In this document: positions 23,986 to 32,802 of the stretch, in pieces
Layout: each line of letters opens with the position of its first letter
Numbering within the stretch: position 1 is the stretch's first letter
Assembly (NCBI RefSeq): GCF_002858925.1
Contig: NZ_PJRS01000046.1
Coordinates: forward strand, 62,001-126,000
Reading direction: 5' to 3'
Source of the DNA: Caulobacter zeae
GTDB taxonomy: Bacteria; Pseudomonadota; Alphaproteobacteria; Caulobacterales; Caulobacteraceae
Length of the DNA stretch: 64,000 nucleotides
The notes under the pieces: generated by a model
The model's database searches: none
Told to the model about the DNA's origin: nothing
What the model saw: the letters and a program-made list of their open reading frames with translations, nothing else
Position numbers and translations under genes: made by a program

Positions 23986-24801
23986 GTGAGTGAAGTGGAG
24001 ATCGACGGGCGCCTGCTGCAACGCTGGTTGAAGAGCGACGCGGCCGATCCGGCTGTGCTGGCCGGCTGCGCGCTGGATGACGGCGAGGCCGACGAGCCCT
24101 TGCCGATCCTCGAGGTCGATCTTTCCCGCCAGGCGCTGGTCTGCGGCGGACAAAAGGGGCGCGTGCGGTTTCCGTTCGGGCGGTTGCCCGACGGCCTGCT
24201 GGTGGCGCCGAGGCCCGACCATCCGGCCGTCGCGGCGGTCAGGGCAGCCGTCTCGCCGCAGGAGCGCGTCCACCAGAGGATGCGCGACGAACTCGGCGCG
24301 GAATATCCCAGGCCCTTCGCCTCGGTCGCCGATCTGGAGGCCGTCCACGCCGCCGAGATGGCTCGGCGCGACGGCAAGCTGCCCGAGCGCGCCCTGCGCG
24401 GTCCGTGGGTGCGGGCGCTGAAGCGGAATGAACTGCATCGCCAAGGCGCCCAGCTGGCCCAGTCGTGGCGCGAACTGGCCAATTCCTGCGGCGCGCCGTG
24501 GTCGGACATCGCCCTGCACCTGGCCTGGTTCCAGCGCCAGGGCGGACATCCCAACCGGGCGATCGAGACGGCGCGAGACTTCTGGCGCTCCAAAGCGCCC
24601 GCCTCCCAGACCGAGATCGCCATGCTGGCGACGGTGGAGGCGGCCGCCTGGATCGACCGCTTCGAGCGCAAGGGCGGCGCCCCGCCCGACCTGGTCGAGG
24701 CGCGCCGAGCGGCGGCCAAGGCCTACGCCATCTCGCCGACCGATCCGGAGATCCAGACCGTCTATCAGCGCCTGAAGGCGGCCGAGGCCGGTCCGGGCTA
24801 G
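23986..24801 (+). CDS. Uncharacterised 271-residue helical protein
   Basis: Starts with GTG (MSEVEIDGRLLQRWLKSD) after a GGAG eight bases upstream. The sequence is cytosolic, with acidic and arginine-rich helices and no recognised motif; the C-terminal 100 residues (QTEIAMLATVEAAAWIDRFERKGG onward to YAISPTDPEIQTVYQRLKAA) look TPR-like. It is convergent with prfC, their stops overlapping by four bases. I cannot assign a function. Confidence 0.68.
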   Translation: MSEVEIDGRLLQRWLKSDAADPAVLAGCALDDGEADEPLPILEVDLSRQALVCGGQKGRVRFPFGRLPDGLLVAPRPDHPAVAAVRAAVSPQERVHQRMRDELGAEYPRPFASVADLEAVHAAEMARRDGKLPERALRGPWVRALKRNELHRQGAQLAQSWRELANSCGAPWSDIALHLAWFQRQGGHPNRAIETARDFWRSKAPASQTEIAMLATVEAAAWIDRFERKGGAPPDLVEARRAAAKAYAISPTDPEIQTVYQRLKAAEAGPG

Positions 24802-26396
24802 CCCCGCTCCCTGGTCCGCTCGAAGCGCACCTTCGGATAGCGTTCGGCGACATAGCCGATCTCCCAGGCGCTCTTGCCCAGGAACACCGGCTGGTCGTCG
24901 ATGTCGCGGCCCATGGCCGACTTGTGCTTGTTCTCGAAGTCCTCGACGTCGGCGCGCTCGCCGACCAGCCAGCGGGCCTCGGCATAGGGGCTGGCCTCGA
25001 AGATCACGTCCAGCTGGTACTCGTTGCCCAGGCGGTCGGCCATGACCTCGAATTGCAGCTGGCCCACGGCGCCGACGATGAAGTCGGAACCGATCATCGG
25101 GCGGAACAGCTGGGTGACGCCTTCCTCGGCCAGGCCCTCCAGGGCCTTCTTCAGGTGCTTGGCCTTGAGCGGATCCTTCACGCGCACGCGGCGCAGGATT
25201 TCCGGGGCGAAGTTGGGCAGGCCCGCAAAGCGCAGGGCGCCGGTCTCCGACAGGCTGTCGCCCACGCGCAGGACGCCGTGGTTGGGAATGCCGATCACGT
25301 CGCCGGCGAAGGCGTCCTCGGCCAGTTCGCGGTCGCTGGCGAAGAACATGATCGGCGCGTTGACGCTCATGGCCTTGCCGGTGTTCTGGGCCTTCAGCTT
25401 CATGCCGCGCGTGAAGCGGCCGCTGGTCAGGCGCAGGAAGGCGATCCGGTCGCGGTGATTGGGGTCCATGTTGGCCTGGACCTTGAACACGAAGCCCGAG
25501 ACCTCGTTGTCGCCCGGGGCGACGTGGGTCTCGGCGCCGGCCTTGCTGGCCTTGGCCGGCTTGGGCGCGGGCGCATAGGCGCCGATGCCGGCCAGCAGCT
25601 GGTCGACGCCGAAGTGGCGCAGGGCCGAGCCGAAGAACACCGGCGTCATGTGGCCCTCAAGGAAGCTCTGGACGTCGAACGGCTTGCCGGCCTCGGTGAC
25701 CAGCATGGCGTTGTCTTCCAGCTCCGAGCGTTCCTCGGGGTCTAGGTACTGGACGATGGCGTTGCCGTTGAAGGCGACGGCGTCGGGGTGGCCCTCCTCG
25801 TCGGTCGAGCTCTTCTTGGCGTAGGGCAGGAACTGCTGGCTGCGCAGGTCGAGCATGCCCTTGAAGCGCCCGCCCGAACCGGCCGGCCAGTAGAGCGGCG
25901 CGGGGTCGAGAGCCAGCTTCGAGGAAACCTCGTCGAGCAGCTCGAACGGATCCTGGGCCTCGCGGTCCATCTTGTTGATGAAGGTGATGATCGGGATGTC
26001 GCGCAGGCGGCACACCTCGAACAGCTTCAGGGTCTGGGGCTCGATGCCCTTGGCGGCGTCCAGCACCATGACGGCCGCGTCGGCGGCGGTCAGGGTGCGG
26101 TAGGTGTCTTCCGAGAAGTCTTCGTGGCCCGGGGTGTCGAGCAGGTTGAACATCAGGCCGTCGTGGTCGAACGTCATCACCGAGGCCGACACCGAGATCC
26201 CGCGCTCGCGCTCGATCTTCATCCAGTCCGACTGGGTGCGGCGGGCCTGGCCGCGCGCACGCACGGCGCCGGCCGCACGGATCGCCCCGCCGGCCAGCAG
26301 CAGGTTTTCCGTCAGCGTCGTCTTGCCGGCGTCGGGGTGGCTGATGATGGCGAAGGTGCGCCGACGGGCGGCTTCAGCGGCGGGAGAGGTGCTCAT
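24798..26396 (-). CDS. prfC: Peptide chain release factor 3
   Basis: GTPase that recycles RF1 and RF2 from the ribosome after peptide release. The 532-residue protein has the G1 motif ISHPDAGKTTLTENLL, G3 DTPGHEDFSEDTYR, G4 INKMDREAQDPF, and the RF3 specific PLYWPAGSG and VGAVGQLQFEVMADRL stretches. The ATG start (MSTSPAAEAARRR) is preferred to a TTG three codons earlier. It overlaps the end of the gene from 23986 and begins ten bases after an exported-protease gene, so it may share that transcript. Confidence 0.95.
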   Translation of the reverse strand: MSTSPAAEAARRRTFAIISHPDAGKTTLTENLLLAGGAIRAAGAVRARGQARRTQSDWMKIERERGISVSASVMTFDHDGLMFNLLDTPGHEDFSEDTYRTLTAADAAVMVLDAAKGIEPQTLKLFEVCRLRDIPIITFINKMDREAQDPFELLDEVSSKLALDPAPLYWPAGSGGRFKGMLDLRSQQFLPYAKKSSTDEEGHPDAVAFNGNAIVQYLDPEERSELEDNAMLVTEAGKPFDVQSFLEGHMTPVFFGSALRHFGVDQLLAGIGAYAPAPKPAKASKAGAETHVAPGDNEVSGFVFKVQANMDPNHRDRIAFLRLTSGRFTRGMKLKAQNTGKAMSVNAPIMFFASDRELAEDAFAGDVIGIPNHGVLRVGDSLSETGALRFAGLPNFAPEILRRVRVKDPLKAKHLKKALEGLAEEGVTQLFRPMIGSDFIVGAVGQLQFEVMADRLGNEYQLDVIFEASPYAEARWLVGERADVEDFENKHKSAMGRDIDDQPVFLGKSAWEIGYVAERYPKVRFERTRERG

Positions 26397-26405
26397 CCCG
26401 CGCAA

Positions 26406-28064
26406 CTACCCCCCCGGCGCGTCCTTGTCACCTTCCCCCGAGGCCGCGGCGGCGGTGGCGGGCTTCAACGCCTCGCCATCGGCCTTGCCCTCGAGCGTCG
26501 ACAGCAGCTGGGCGGCGCGCCTGGCCTGGGGCCCGCCGTGCGGATTGCCGGCCACCGGCTCCAGCAGTTCGCGGGCGATCTCGTACTGCTTGGCGCGGAT
26601 GAACAGGCGCGCGGCGTTGGTGCGGATGGCCGGGTTCTGCGGCGCGATCGTCGCCGCCCGGAAGACGACGTTGAGGGTGTTCTGCGACGGCTCGCGGTCC
26701 ATCGACTTGGTCTCGGCGTAGCCATAGAGCGTCAGGTAGTTGTCGTCATCGAGCTTGTGGGCGCGGCCCAGATAGTTCGCGGCGTCGGCGTAGATCGCCT
26801 TGGCCTTGTCGCGGTCGGCGGGCGTGCGGGCCATCCGCCGGGCGGTCTCCAGCCGGCTGTAAGCCATGACCTGAAGCGTCTCCAGGTCGCTGGGCCGCTC
26901 GTCCAGCAGGGTCTTGAGGATCGCCTCGCCCTTGGCGCGGTCGCCCAGCTCGATCTCGGCCCGGGCCAGGGCCAGGCGGCTGTAGTACTCGCCGGGACGC
27001 TTGGCCGCCGCCTCTTGGAACTTGACCAGCAGGGCCGGCGCCTCGGCCTTGGCCACGCCCAGCTTCAGCTGCTGGATCTCCAGGATCAGGTCGTCGGCGC
27101 CGGCCGGCAGGCGAGAGAAGGCGATCTGCGGTTTCGGCGGCTCACGCGTCAGGTTCAGCGCCAGCAGGGGCTTGTTCATGTAGGTGCGCAGGGCCTTTTC
27201 CAGGGCCGGCCCGTCTTGGCCATAGACCTTGGTCCAGCTGGCCATCGGGTCGCCGTGGTCACGGACCAGATCGAGATAGACCTGGAGCTTCTTGCGGCGC
27301 TCCTTGTCGCTCCAGACATAGTGGGTCAGCAGCCAGGACTGCGCGTAGTAGGTCAGCACCTGATCGCGATCGAACTGCGACGGCCGCTTGGACAAGAGGT
27401 CTGACATCGGCAGCCACTTGTCGTTCAGCAGCGAACTGGCGCGCCCGCGGCTGAAGTCGCCGATCTGCACCTTCTTCATCTGCAGGTCGATGGTCTTGTA
27501 GTACTCAGCCAGCCCCTCGACCATCCAGCCGGGATAGGCGTCGGGGAAGTACTGCATCATGAAGTGGTGCGTGTACTCGTGCAGCACCGTGTCGTCGCCG
27601 TTGTTGCGGTCGTAGCTGTTGCTGTCGTCGCGGATGGCCAGGACGAAGATGTCCTCGACGCCCGTGAGATAGACGCCCTGCATCCGCTCGTCGGCGCCGG
27701 GGATCGTCCGCCGCAGCTGGCGCGAGCTTGACAGCAGATAGAGCGGCAGCTTGCGGGGGGTCTCGGCCTCGGCCTTGCCGTGCAGCATCCGCAGAACGCT
27801 GTCGAAGTCCTCCAGCATCGTCACGTAGCGGCGGATCAGGGCCTCGCTGCGGTCCGAATAGACGATGAAATGGTCGCTCTCGCCGCGGATCCAGCGGCCG
27901 GGCGCGTCGGCCTGAACGACGGGCGGAGCGGCCGCCACGCCGCCGCCCTGCCCCCAGGCTGGAGCCCAGGCGCCCAAAGCCGCCGCCAAGACCAGACCGC
28001 CCCCGAAAACCCGCGACGCCAAGCTCGCCCCCTGCACAATTACACGTTGAGCTTTGCCGGACAT
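26406..28064 (-). CDS. Exported HExxH-TPR protein, tandem copy 1
   Basis: A 552-residue protein with a signal peptide cleaved after AWAPAWGQ. A gluzincin-type metallopeptidase motif is present: HEYTHHF (residues 162-168) followed by GWMVEGLAEYY (about 179-189), giving a third zinc ligand in the GxxEY segment. The C-terminal half is TPR-like helical repeats (LALARAEIELGDRAKGEAILKTLLD and similar). The pattern matches the DUF1570-like peptidase group. A close paralogue is directly upstream (28106-29659). Substrate unknown; a periplasmic protease or chaperone-like role is inferred. Confidence 0.75.
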   Translation of the reverse strand: MSGKAQRVIVQGASLASRVFGGGLVLAAALGAWAPAWGQGGGVAAAPPVVQADAPGRWIRGESDHFIVYSDRSEALIRRYVTMLEDFDSVLRMLHGKAEAETPRKLPLYLLSSSRQLRRTIPGADERMQGVYLTGVEDIFVLAIRDDSNSYDRNNGDDTVLHEYTHHFMMQYFPDAYPGWMVEGLAEYYKTIDLQMKKVQIGDFSRGRASSLLNDKWLPMSDLLSKRPSQFDRDQVLTYYAQSWLLTHYVWSDKERRKKLQVYLDLVRDHGDPMASWTKVYGQDGPALEKALRTYMNKPLLALNLTREPPKPQIAFSRLPAGADDLILEIQQLKLGVAKAEAPALLVKFQEAAAKRPGEYYSRLALARAEIELGDRAKGEAILKTLLDERPSDLETLQVMAYSRLETARRMARTPADRDKAKAIYADAANYLGRAHKLDDDNYLTLYGYAETKSMDREPSQNTLNVVFRAATIAPQNPAIRTNAARLFIRAKQYEIARELLEPVAGNPHGGPQARRAAQLLSTLEGKADGEALKPATAAAASGEGDKDAPGG

Positions 28065-28105
28065 CCTGGCGTCGGGCAAGCTCCAGCTTCGCCCGACGCC
28101 GTGTC

Positions 28106-29659
28106 TCAGACGGCTGACTTCCCCGCGGCCGCCTTGGTCTCCAGCTCCTTGAGCAACTGCGCCGCCCGCTCGTTGCGGCGACCGTGCGGATCGTTGACCA
28201 GCGGCTTCAGCAGGAAGGCCGCGTGGCCGTACTCCCTGCGCATGGCCAGCGCCTGGACGGTCTCCATCGTCACCTCCGAGACCTGCGGCGCCAGCTCGTT
28301 GGCCAGCAGCAGCGCCTCCATGACGTTGTCGCTGGGATAGCCGGGCGCGGTCTTGCGGCTGCGGGCATAGGCCAGCAGGACCTGGTAGCGGTTGGCGTCG
28401 ACCTGGAAGGCCTTGGCCAGCACCGCGCCGGCGGCCTTGTTCAGGGTCGCGGCCTCAGCGGGGTTCTTGTCGGCCTTGGCCAGCAGGCCCAGCGCCTTGT
28501 ACTCCAGCGCCAGCAGGTCGGTCGGGTCGGCGGCCAGGCGGCGGTCAAGGATCGCCATGCCGGCCGCCGGATCGCCGGCCAGCTGCTCGGCCCGCGCCAG
28601 GGTCAGCTCGGCGTAGGCGTCGCCGGGATAGCGGGCGGCGATGGTGCGGATCTCGCTGACGAAGGGCGGGCCGTCCTCCTCGAAGTCGTCCCGCGCCATG
28701 CGCACGCGGCGCAGGACGAGATCGTCGGCCGAGACCGGCAGGCGGGTGACCGTGATCGACACCTCGCGCTTGCGCGTGCGGCTGTAGCCCTGCAGCGGCA
28801 GCTGTCCGCGGGTGTATTCGCGCAAGGCCTTGGTCAGCCCGTCCAGGGTCATGCCCGTGGCCTTCTCCATGGCCTCGACCGAGCCCTGCCCCTCGCCGAC
28901 CGCCCGGATATAGACCTCCAGCTGCGCCTTCCGCTTCTTGTCGCTCATGAAGTAATGCGTCAGCAGCCAGGCCTGGGGATAGTAGTTCTTGCCCCGCTCC
29001 GTCGGCAGCTCGCTCGAGCGCTTGGTCAGCAGGTCTTCCAGCGGCAGCCAGGCCGAGTTCATCAGCCACTCGCCGCGGTTGGCGTTGATCTTGCCGACGA
29101 TGATCTGGTCGCCGTCGAACAGGGTGGTGGCGACATATTCGGCGTAGCCCTCCACCAGCCACGGGGCGTAGGCGAAGGTGAGGTTGCGGCGCATGAAGTG
29201 GTGCGCGTACTCGTGCATCGTGGTGTCGTTGCTGTCCTCGTCCTGGCTGGCCACGCGGCGCGGCCTCAGGGCGATGCAGACCACGTCGCGCGCCGTGGCC
29301 ACGTAGTAGCCGGCCCAGTTCTCGTTGGCGCCCGGATAAGTGACGCGCAGCTCGGCCTTGTTGTCGATCAGGTGCACGTCGAGCTTGCGGTCCGCGGCCT
29401 TGTCCAGCGGCAGGCCGTGCATGAAGCGCAGCGTCATGTCGAAGTCTTCGAGCATCAGCGTGTAGGCGCGCAACTGGCGCTCGTCGCCGGCGCTGTAGAC
29501 ATTGAAATTGGCCGACGAGGCGACCATCCATCGCCCCTGGGCCGGCGCCGCGCGGCCGGCGCCCGCGCCCGCCGCCCACAGCAGGGGCGTCACCGCCGCC
29601 CCCAGCACCATTCCCCGCCGCGTCGGCGCCCCCGCCGATCGCACGCCCCGTTCCGTCAT
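28106..29659 (-). CDS. Exported HExxH-TPR protein, tandem copy 2
   Basis: A 517-residue paralogue of the gene at 26406, with a Tat-like signal (TRRGMVLGAAVTPLLWAAG). It keeps HEYAHHF (149-155) and WLVEGYAEY (168-176), the same domain order, and TPR-like helices after residue 330. The segment TLMLEDFDMTLRFMHG matches TMLEDFDSVLRMLHG in copy 1. The 42-base gap to copy 1 and shared strand suggest one operon. Sequence divergence outside the motifs suggests an old duplication. Confidence 0.75.
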   Translation of the reverse strand: MTERGVRSAGAPTRRGMVLGAAVTPLLWAAGAGAGRAAPAQGRWMVASSANFNVYSAGDERQLRAYTLMLEDFDMTLRFMHGLPLDKAADRKLDVHLIDNKAELRVTYPGANENWAGYYVATARDVVCIALRPRRVASQDEDSNDTTMHEYAHHFMRRNLTFAYAPWLVEGYAEYVATTLFDGDQIIVGKINANRGEWLMNSAWLPLEDLLTKRSSELPTERGKNYYPQAWLLTHYFMSDKKRKAQLEVYIRAVGEGQGSVEAMEKATGMTLDGLTKALREYTRGQLPLQGYSRTRKREVSITVTRLPVSADDLVLRRVRMARDDFEEDGPPFVSEIRTIAARYPGDAYAELTLARAEQLAGDPAAGMAILDRRLAADPTDLLALEYKALGLLAKADKNPAEAATLNKAAGAVLAKAFQVDANRYQVLLAYARSRKTAPGYPSDNVMEALLLANELAPQVSEVTMETVQALAMRREYGHAAFLLKPLVNDPHGRRNERAAQLLKELETKAAAGKSAV

Positions 29660-29868
29660 CTAAGCAAGCCCCCGATACTGGGCTCAGAGCCTAGCGAGAG
29701 CGGTCAGCCCCTGGCAACCCAGGGAGGTCGCCGCGCTAGGCGAAAATGCTCCGACGCCCGACGAACAGGCGTTCGAAAAACCCTATTCAACCTGGGGAAT
29801 TGGAGTCATGCTCATCTTGTCGCCGACGTTCGGCCCCCGAGAGCCGTCGGGGCGACGGAGGAAACGAC

Positions 29869-30006
29869 ATGGCCCTGGCCGAAGACCCTCGCGATCACAT
29901 CCGTCGTCGTCCCCTGGGGCAGAGCGCGCTCTGCCTGGGTACGGTCATCGCTGGATTGGTGGTGATAGCCCTCGTCCTGAACATCGTGGCCGGCCTGCTG
30001 ATGTAG
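29869..30006 (+). CDS. 45-residue single-pass membrane protein
   Basis: MALAEDPRDHIRRRPLGQSA, then a 25-residue hydrophobic helix LCLGTVIAGLVVIALVLNIVAGLLM at the C-terminus. GGAGG lies seven bases before the ATG, a strong start signal. The soluble N-terminal part is charged. It stands alone, divergent from the HExxH-TPR pair and convergent with the next gene. No family is recognised. Because it is short, it is at risk of being left out of annotations. Confidence 0.65.
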   Translation: MALAEDPRDHIRRRPLGQSALCLGTVIAGLVVIALVLNIVAGLLM

Positions 30007-30022
30007 CGGGCCGTCGGCGACG

Positions 30023-30439
30023 TCAGGCCGCAAGCCGGCGCCAGACCTGGCGATCGGCCTCGAGATTGGTCAGTTGGCCCGCCTTCTGACGCTGGTGCAG
30101 CGCGCCCATGACCTCCAGGCCGATCTGGGCGTAGCGCACCTGCACCTGCTCGATCAGGCAGCCGCGCGCCGGCGCGACGAACAGCGCCGCATTGATCTCC
30201 GGGGCCTTGGCGATGATCAGGGCGGCCAGGCGCTTGGCCTTCTCCACCTGCTTGTGGTGCAGCAGCGGTTCTTCGGCATAGAGCTCCTTGCCCAGTTCGG
30301 CGACGAAGTTCAGCGACAGGGCCGCGAAACGGTCGCGCGTCATCGGCGGCGACAGTTCGGCGGCGTCCAGGCTGAGCACGACGTCGTTCATCAGGAAGAG
30401 CATGGGCGGATGACGGGGGCTGCTGGGGACCTGCGACAT
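30023..30439 (-). CDS. Uncharacterised 138-residue protein
   Basis: Starts MSQVPSSPRHPPMLFLMNDVVLSL. Predicted helical and soluble with the segment VEKAKRLAALIIAKAPEINAALFVAPARGC near residue 65. A later ATG (MLFLMNDV) is also a possible start. No family is recognised; the gene is convergent with the 45-residue protein gene. The 94-base gap upstream holds no clear promoter. Confidence 0.6.
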   Translation of the reverse strand: MSQVPSSPRHPPMLFLMNDVVLSLDAAELSPPMTRDRFAALSLNFVAELGKELYAEEPLLHHKQVEKAKRLAALIIAKAPEINAALFVAPARGCLIEQVQVRYAQIGLEVMGALHQRQKAGQLTNLEADRQVWRRLAA

Positions 30440-30533
30440 CCTGCCGCGCTCTACTTTCGGTCTGGTTTAGCGGCAGGGTTAATGCTGTGGATCGTTGCAC
30501 GAACGCCGTGCGGCCTGTCGTCCCGCCCCGCGC

Positions 30534-30863
30534 TCAGCCCTCGACCGCCTCGGTCAGGAAGTGGCGACCCTCACGATCCTCGATCTCCACCACCCAGACA
30601 TCGGGATCGATGCGCGCGGCGCGCTCGGTATAGGCGTCGAGATCCGGCTCGAAGTCGGACTTGGTGGGCTGCATCCACACCCGCTCGCCGTCGCCGCGCG
30701 TGGCCTCGCTGTAGAGCCGCACCGTGCCGGCCTTGCGGTCGACCACCTTGACCAGCACCGCGCCCGCCCGGGCGTCGCCCTTGCGCACGACCATGGCGAA
30801 GGCCCCGCCCAGCTCGGCGCGGCGGATCAGCGCGCCCACCCAAAGATCCGTCGAAAGAAGCAT
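30534..30863 (-). CDS. DUF1491 family protein
   Basis: A 109-residue protein starting MLLSTDLWVGALIRRAELGGAFAMVVRKGDARAGAVLV, which is the DUF1491 signature; it continues MQPTKSDFEPDLDAYTERAARIDPDVWVVEIEDREGRHFL. It is cytosolic and of unknown role. It is divergent from the 299-residue exported protein. Confidence 0.83.
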   Translation of the reverse strand: MLLSTDLWVGALIRRAELGGAFAMVVRKGDARAGAVLVKVVDRKAGTVRLYSEATRGDGERVWMQPTKSDFEPDLDAYTERAARIDPDVWVVEIEDREGRHFLTEAVEG

Positions 30864-30932
30864 CGCTAACCGAACCGCAACCAGGAGCGGCTAAGGTCCG
30901 CTCGAATATCCTCTCTCGCAGAATACGAGAAA

Positions 30933-31832
30933 ATGGCCACCGTGAAGACCTCCGCACCGCGAAAGCGGCGCCTGGCGGCGACGCTCGTCGCCACAGCCGT
31001 GCTCGGCGCGGCCCAGACGGCGACGGCCACCCCCTCCGACGTCTTCTACGAACGCAGCCTGATGAGCGCCGCCGGCGCGCGCTGCGGCCTGTTCAGCCCG
31101 TCGCTGTCGGGCGCCCTCGACGCCGGCAGGGCCCAGGCCCGGGGCGCGGCCCTGCGCGCCGGCGCCAGCGTCGAGCAGTTGGACGGCGTGCAGCAGCGCG
31201 CCCACGCCAAGGCCGCCTCCGTGCCCTGCGGCTCCAAGGACCTGACCACCGCCGCCGGCCGCGTGCGCAAGGCCTTCGAGGGCTACGCCATGCTGCAACG
31301 GATGAACTATCCGGGCGATCGCGCCAGCTGGCAGGCCGACCGCGCCAGCTCGGCGACCATCCCGTTCTGGCGGCTGTCGCAGTCGGCCAGCTTCGGCGGC
31401 GACCGTCTGGTGTTCGGCCTGGCCGGCCGCAACACCGAACTGCTGGCCGTGGCGACCTTCGCCGACGGCGCCAGGCCCTACACCGCCAGGCTGGTCATGC
31501 GCGATCCGACCCGCACGCAAGGTCCCTATCTGAAGGCCCGCAACGCCGGGGCCCTGGCCGACAACGCCGCCCCGCGCGCGGCCAGCCGGGTGTTCGGGGC
31601 CGAGACCCGCGACGCCGCTCCCGCCCCCACCCTGCTGCCGACCAGCGCCAAGACCGGCATGGGCTTCCGCTTCCCGCGCGAGGCTGGCGACGTCATCGCC
31701 CGGCTCGACCCGCGCGAGGCCATGACGGTGGAGTTCGTCATCCAGGGCCGCGACGGCCGCGAGACCGTGCGCCGCGCCTATGTCGAGGTCGGCGACTTCG
31801 CCGCCGGACGCGCCTTCCTGCGAGTCAGCTGA
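30933..31832 (+). CDS. Exported 299-residue protein, function unknown
   Basis: Signal peptide RKRRLAATLVATAVLGAAQTATA with cleavage after ATA. The mature protein contains SAAGARCGLFSPSLSGALDAGRAQARGAALRAG, an Ala-rich region with a cysteine, and a C-terminal domain of beta strands. No family is recognised, but the composition is typical of Caulobacter periplasmic proteins. It is followed 56 bases later by an exonuclease-domain gene on the same strand. Confidence 0.68.
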   Translation: MATVKTSAPRKRRLAATLVATAVLGAAQTATATPSDVFYERSLMSAAGARCGLFSPSLSGALDAGRAQARGAALRAGASVEQLDGVQQRAHAKAASVPCGSKDLTTAAGRVRKAFEGYAMLQRMNYPGDRASWQADRASSATIPFWRLSQSASFGGDRLVFGLAGRNTELLAVATFADGARPYTARLVMRDPTRTQGPYLKARNAGALADNAAPRAASRVFGAETRDAAPAPTLLPTSAKTGMGFRFPREAGDVIARLDPREAMTVEFVIQGRDGRETVRRAYVEVGDFAAGRAFLRVS

Positions 31833-31888
31833 CAGGTTTGGGCGCCGGGCCATTTGGCCTCGACGCGGCCTGGTCCCATATTCAGGTG

Positions 31889-32632
31889 ATGACACGCATC
31901 CGCGTCATCGACCTCGAGACCGCCGGCAACGGACCGCAGGACGTCTGCGAGATCGGCTGGCAGGACGTCGTCCAGGACCCTGACGGCCGCTGGCGCGTCG
32001 ACGAGGACCGCGGCGCCCTGCTGGTCAATCCCGGCCGCCCGATCTCGCCGGAAACCATGGCCGTTCACCACATCCTCGACGCCGAGGTGGCCGGCGCGCC
32101 GTTCTGGAAGGACGCCGCGCCCGGGGTGCTGAGACCCGAAGGCGGCGTCGCGGCGCTGGCGGCGCATCGGGCCTCGTTCGAGCAGCGCTACTGCACGCCG
32201 GCCCTGGCGGGCGGAGCCGCCTGGATCTGCACCTGGAAATGCGCCTTGCGCCTGTGGCCTCATCTGACCAGCTTCTCCAACCAGATGCTGCGCTACCAGC
32301 GGATGCCGCAGGGCCTCGTCCATGCGCTGGGCCTGCCGGCGCACCGCGCCCTGCCCGACGCCTATGTCACCGCCCACCATCTGCGCGACATGCTGCGCGC
32401 GGCTTCGCTCGAGCAGCTACTGGCCTGGAGCGCCGAACCGGGCCTGCTGCCCCGCGCGCCCAGAGGCCCCGAGCGCGGCAAGGCCTGGCCCCTGGTCGGC
32501 GACGAGGCGCTGCGCCTGCTGGCCCAGGACCGCGACCCCGACGTGCGCTTCAGCGCCGAGACCGAACTGCGGCGACGGGGGGAGGCGTCGCCGACGGAGA
32601 CGGTGGAACCCACGCAGCGAACGTTGCTCTAG
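31889..32632 (+). CDS. DEDD-type 3'-5' exonuclease-domain protein
   Basis: A 247-residue protein. The ExoI motif RVIDLETAGNGP (residues about 5-16) has the paired acids, ExoII-like AHRASFEQRY has Glu where most members have Asp, and ExoIII-like HRALPDAYVTAHHL has the His and Asp of the DEDDh class. So it belongs to the DnaQ/RNase T superfamily, with one conservative change. The final 60 residues are a disordered, Arg- and Pro-rich tail. It may act in DNA or RNA trimming; there is no polymerase neighbour. Confidence 0.78.
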   Translation: MTRIRVIDLETAGNGPQDVCEIGWQDVVQDPDGRWRVDEDRGALLVNPGRPISPETMAVHHILDAEVAGAPFWKDAAPGVLRPEGGVAALAAHRASFEQRYCTPALAGGAAWICTWKCALRLWPHLTSFSNQMLRYQRMPQGLVHALGLPAHRALPDAYVTAHHLRDMLRAASLEQLLAWSAEPGLLPRAPRGPERGKAWPLVGDEALRLLAQDRDPDVRFSAETELRRRGEASPTETVEPTQRTLL

Positions 32633-32655
32633 GGCGGGCGCAGCCGAGGCGAAGA

Positions 32656-32783
32656 GCCTTTCCCACCTCCCTCCCCCCTTAATGGGAGAGGGGCAGGGGT
32701 GGTGCGGCGCCAAACGCCTCGCCGCCGTCCGTTCAGCAGTCACCCCCATCCCCGGCCCTTCCCCCATCAAGGGGGAAGGGAGA
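32656..32783. repeat. Palindromic intergenic repeat, family C
   Basis: Left part CACCTCCCTCCCCCCTTAAT...GGGAGAGGGGCAGGGG and right part CCCCATCCCCGGCCCTTCC followed by CCCCATCAAGGGGGAAGGGA. The right part is the reverse complement of the left part of the copy at 47841-47970. The gap to the next gene contains nothing else. Confidence 0.85.
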
Positions 32784-32802
32784 AGGCTCCCGCCCGCCAG
32801 CC

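Noticed and set aside
26397..26405. TTG start for prfC nine bases before the ATG
   Set aside because: The ATG is closer to the family start and the extra three residues have no support.
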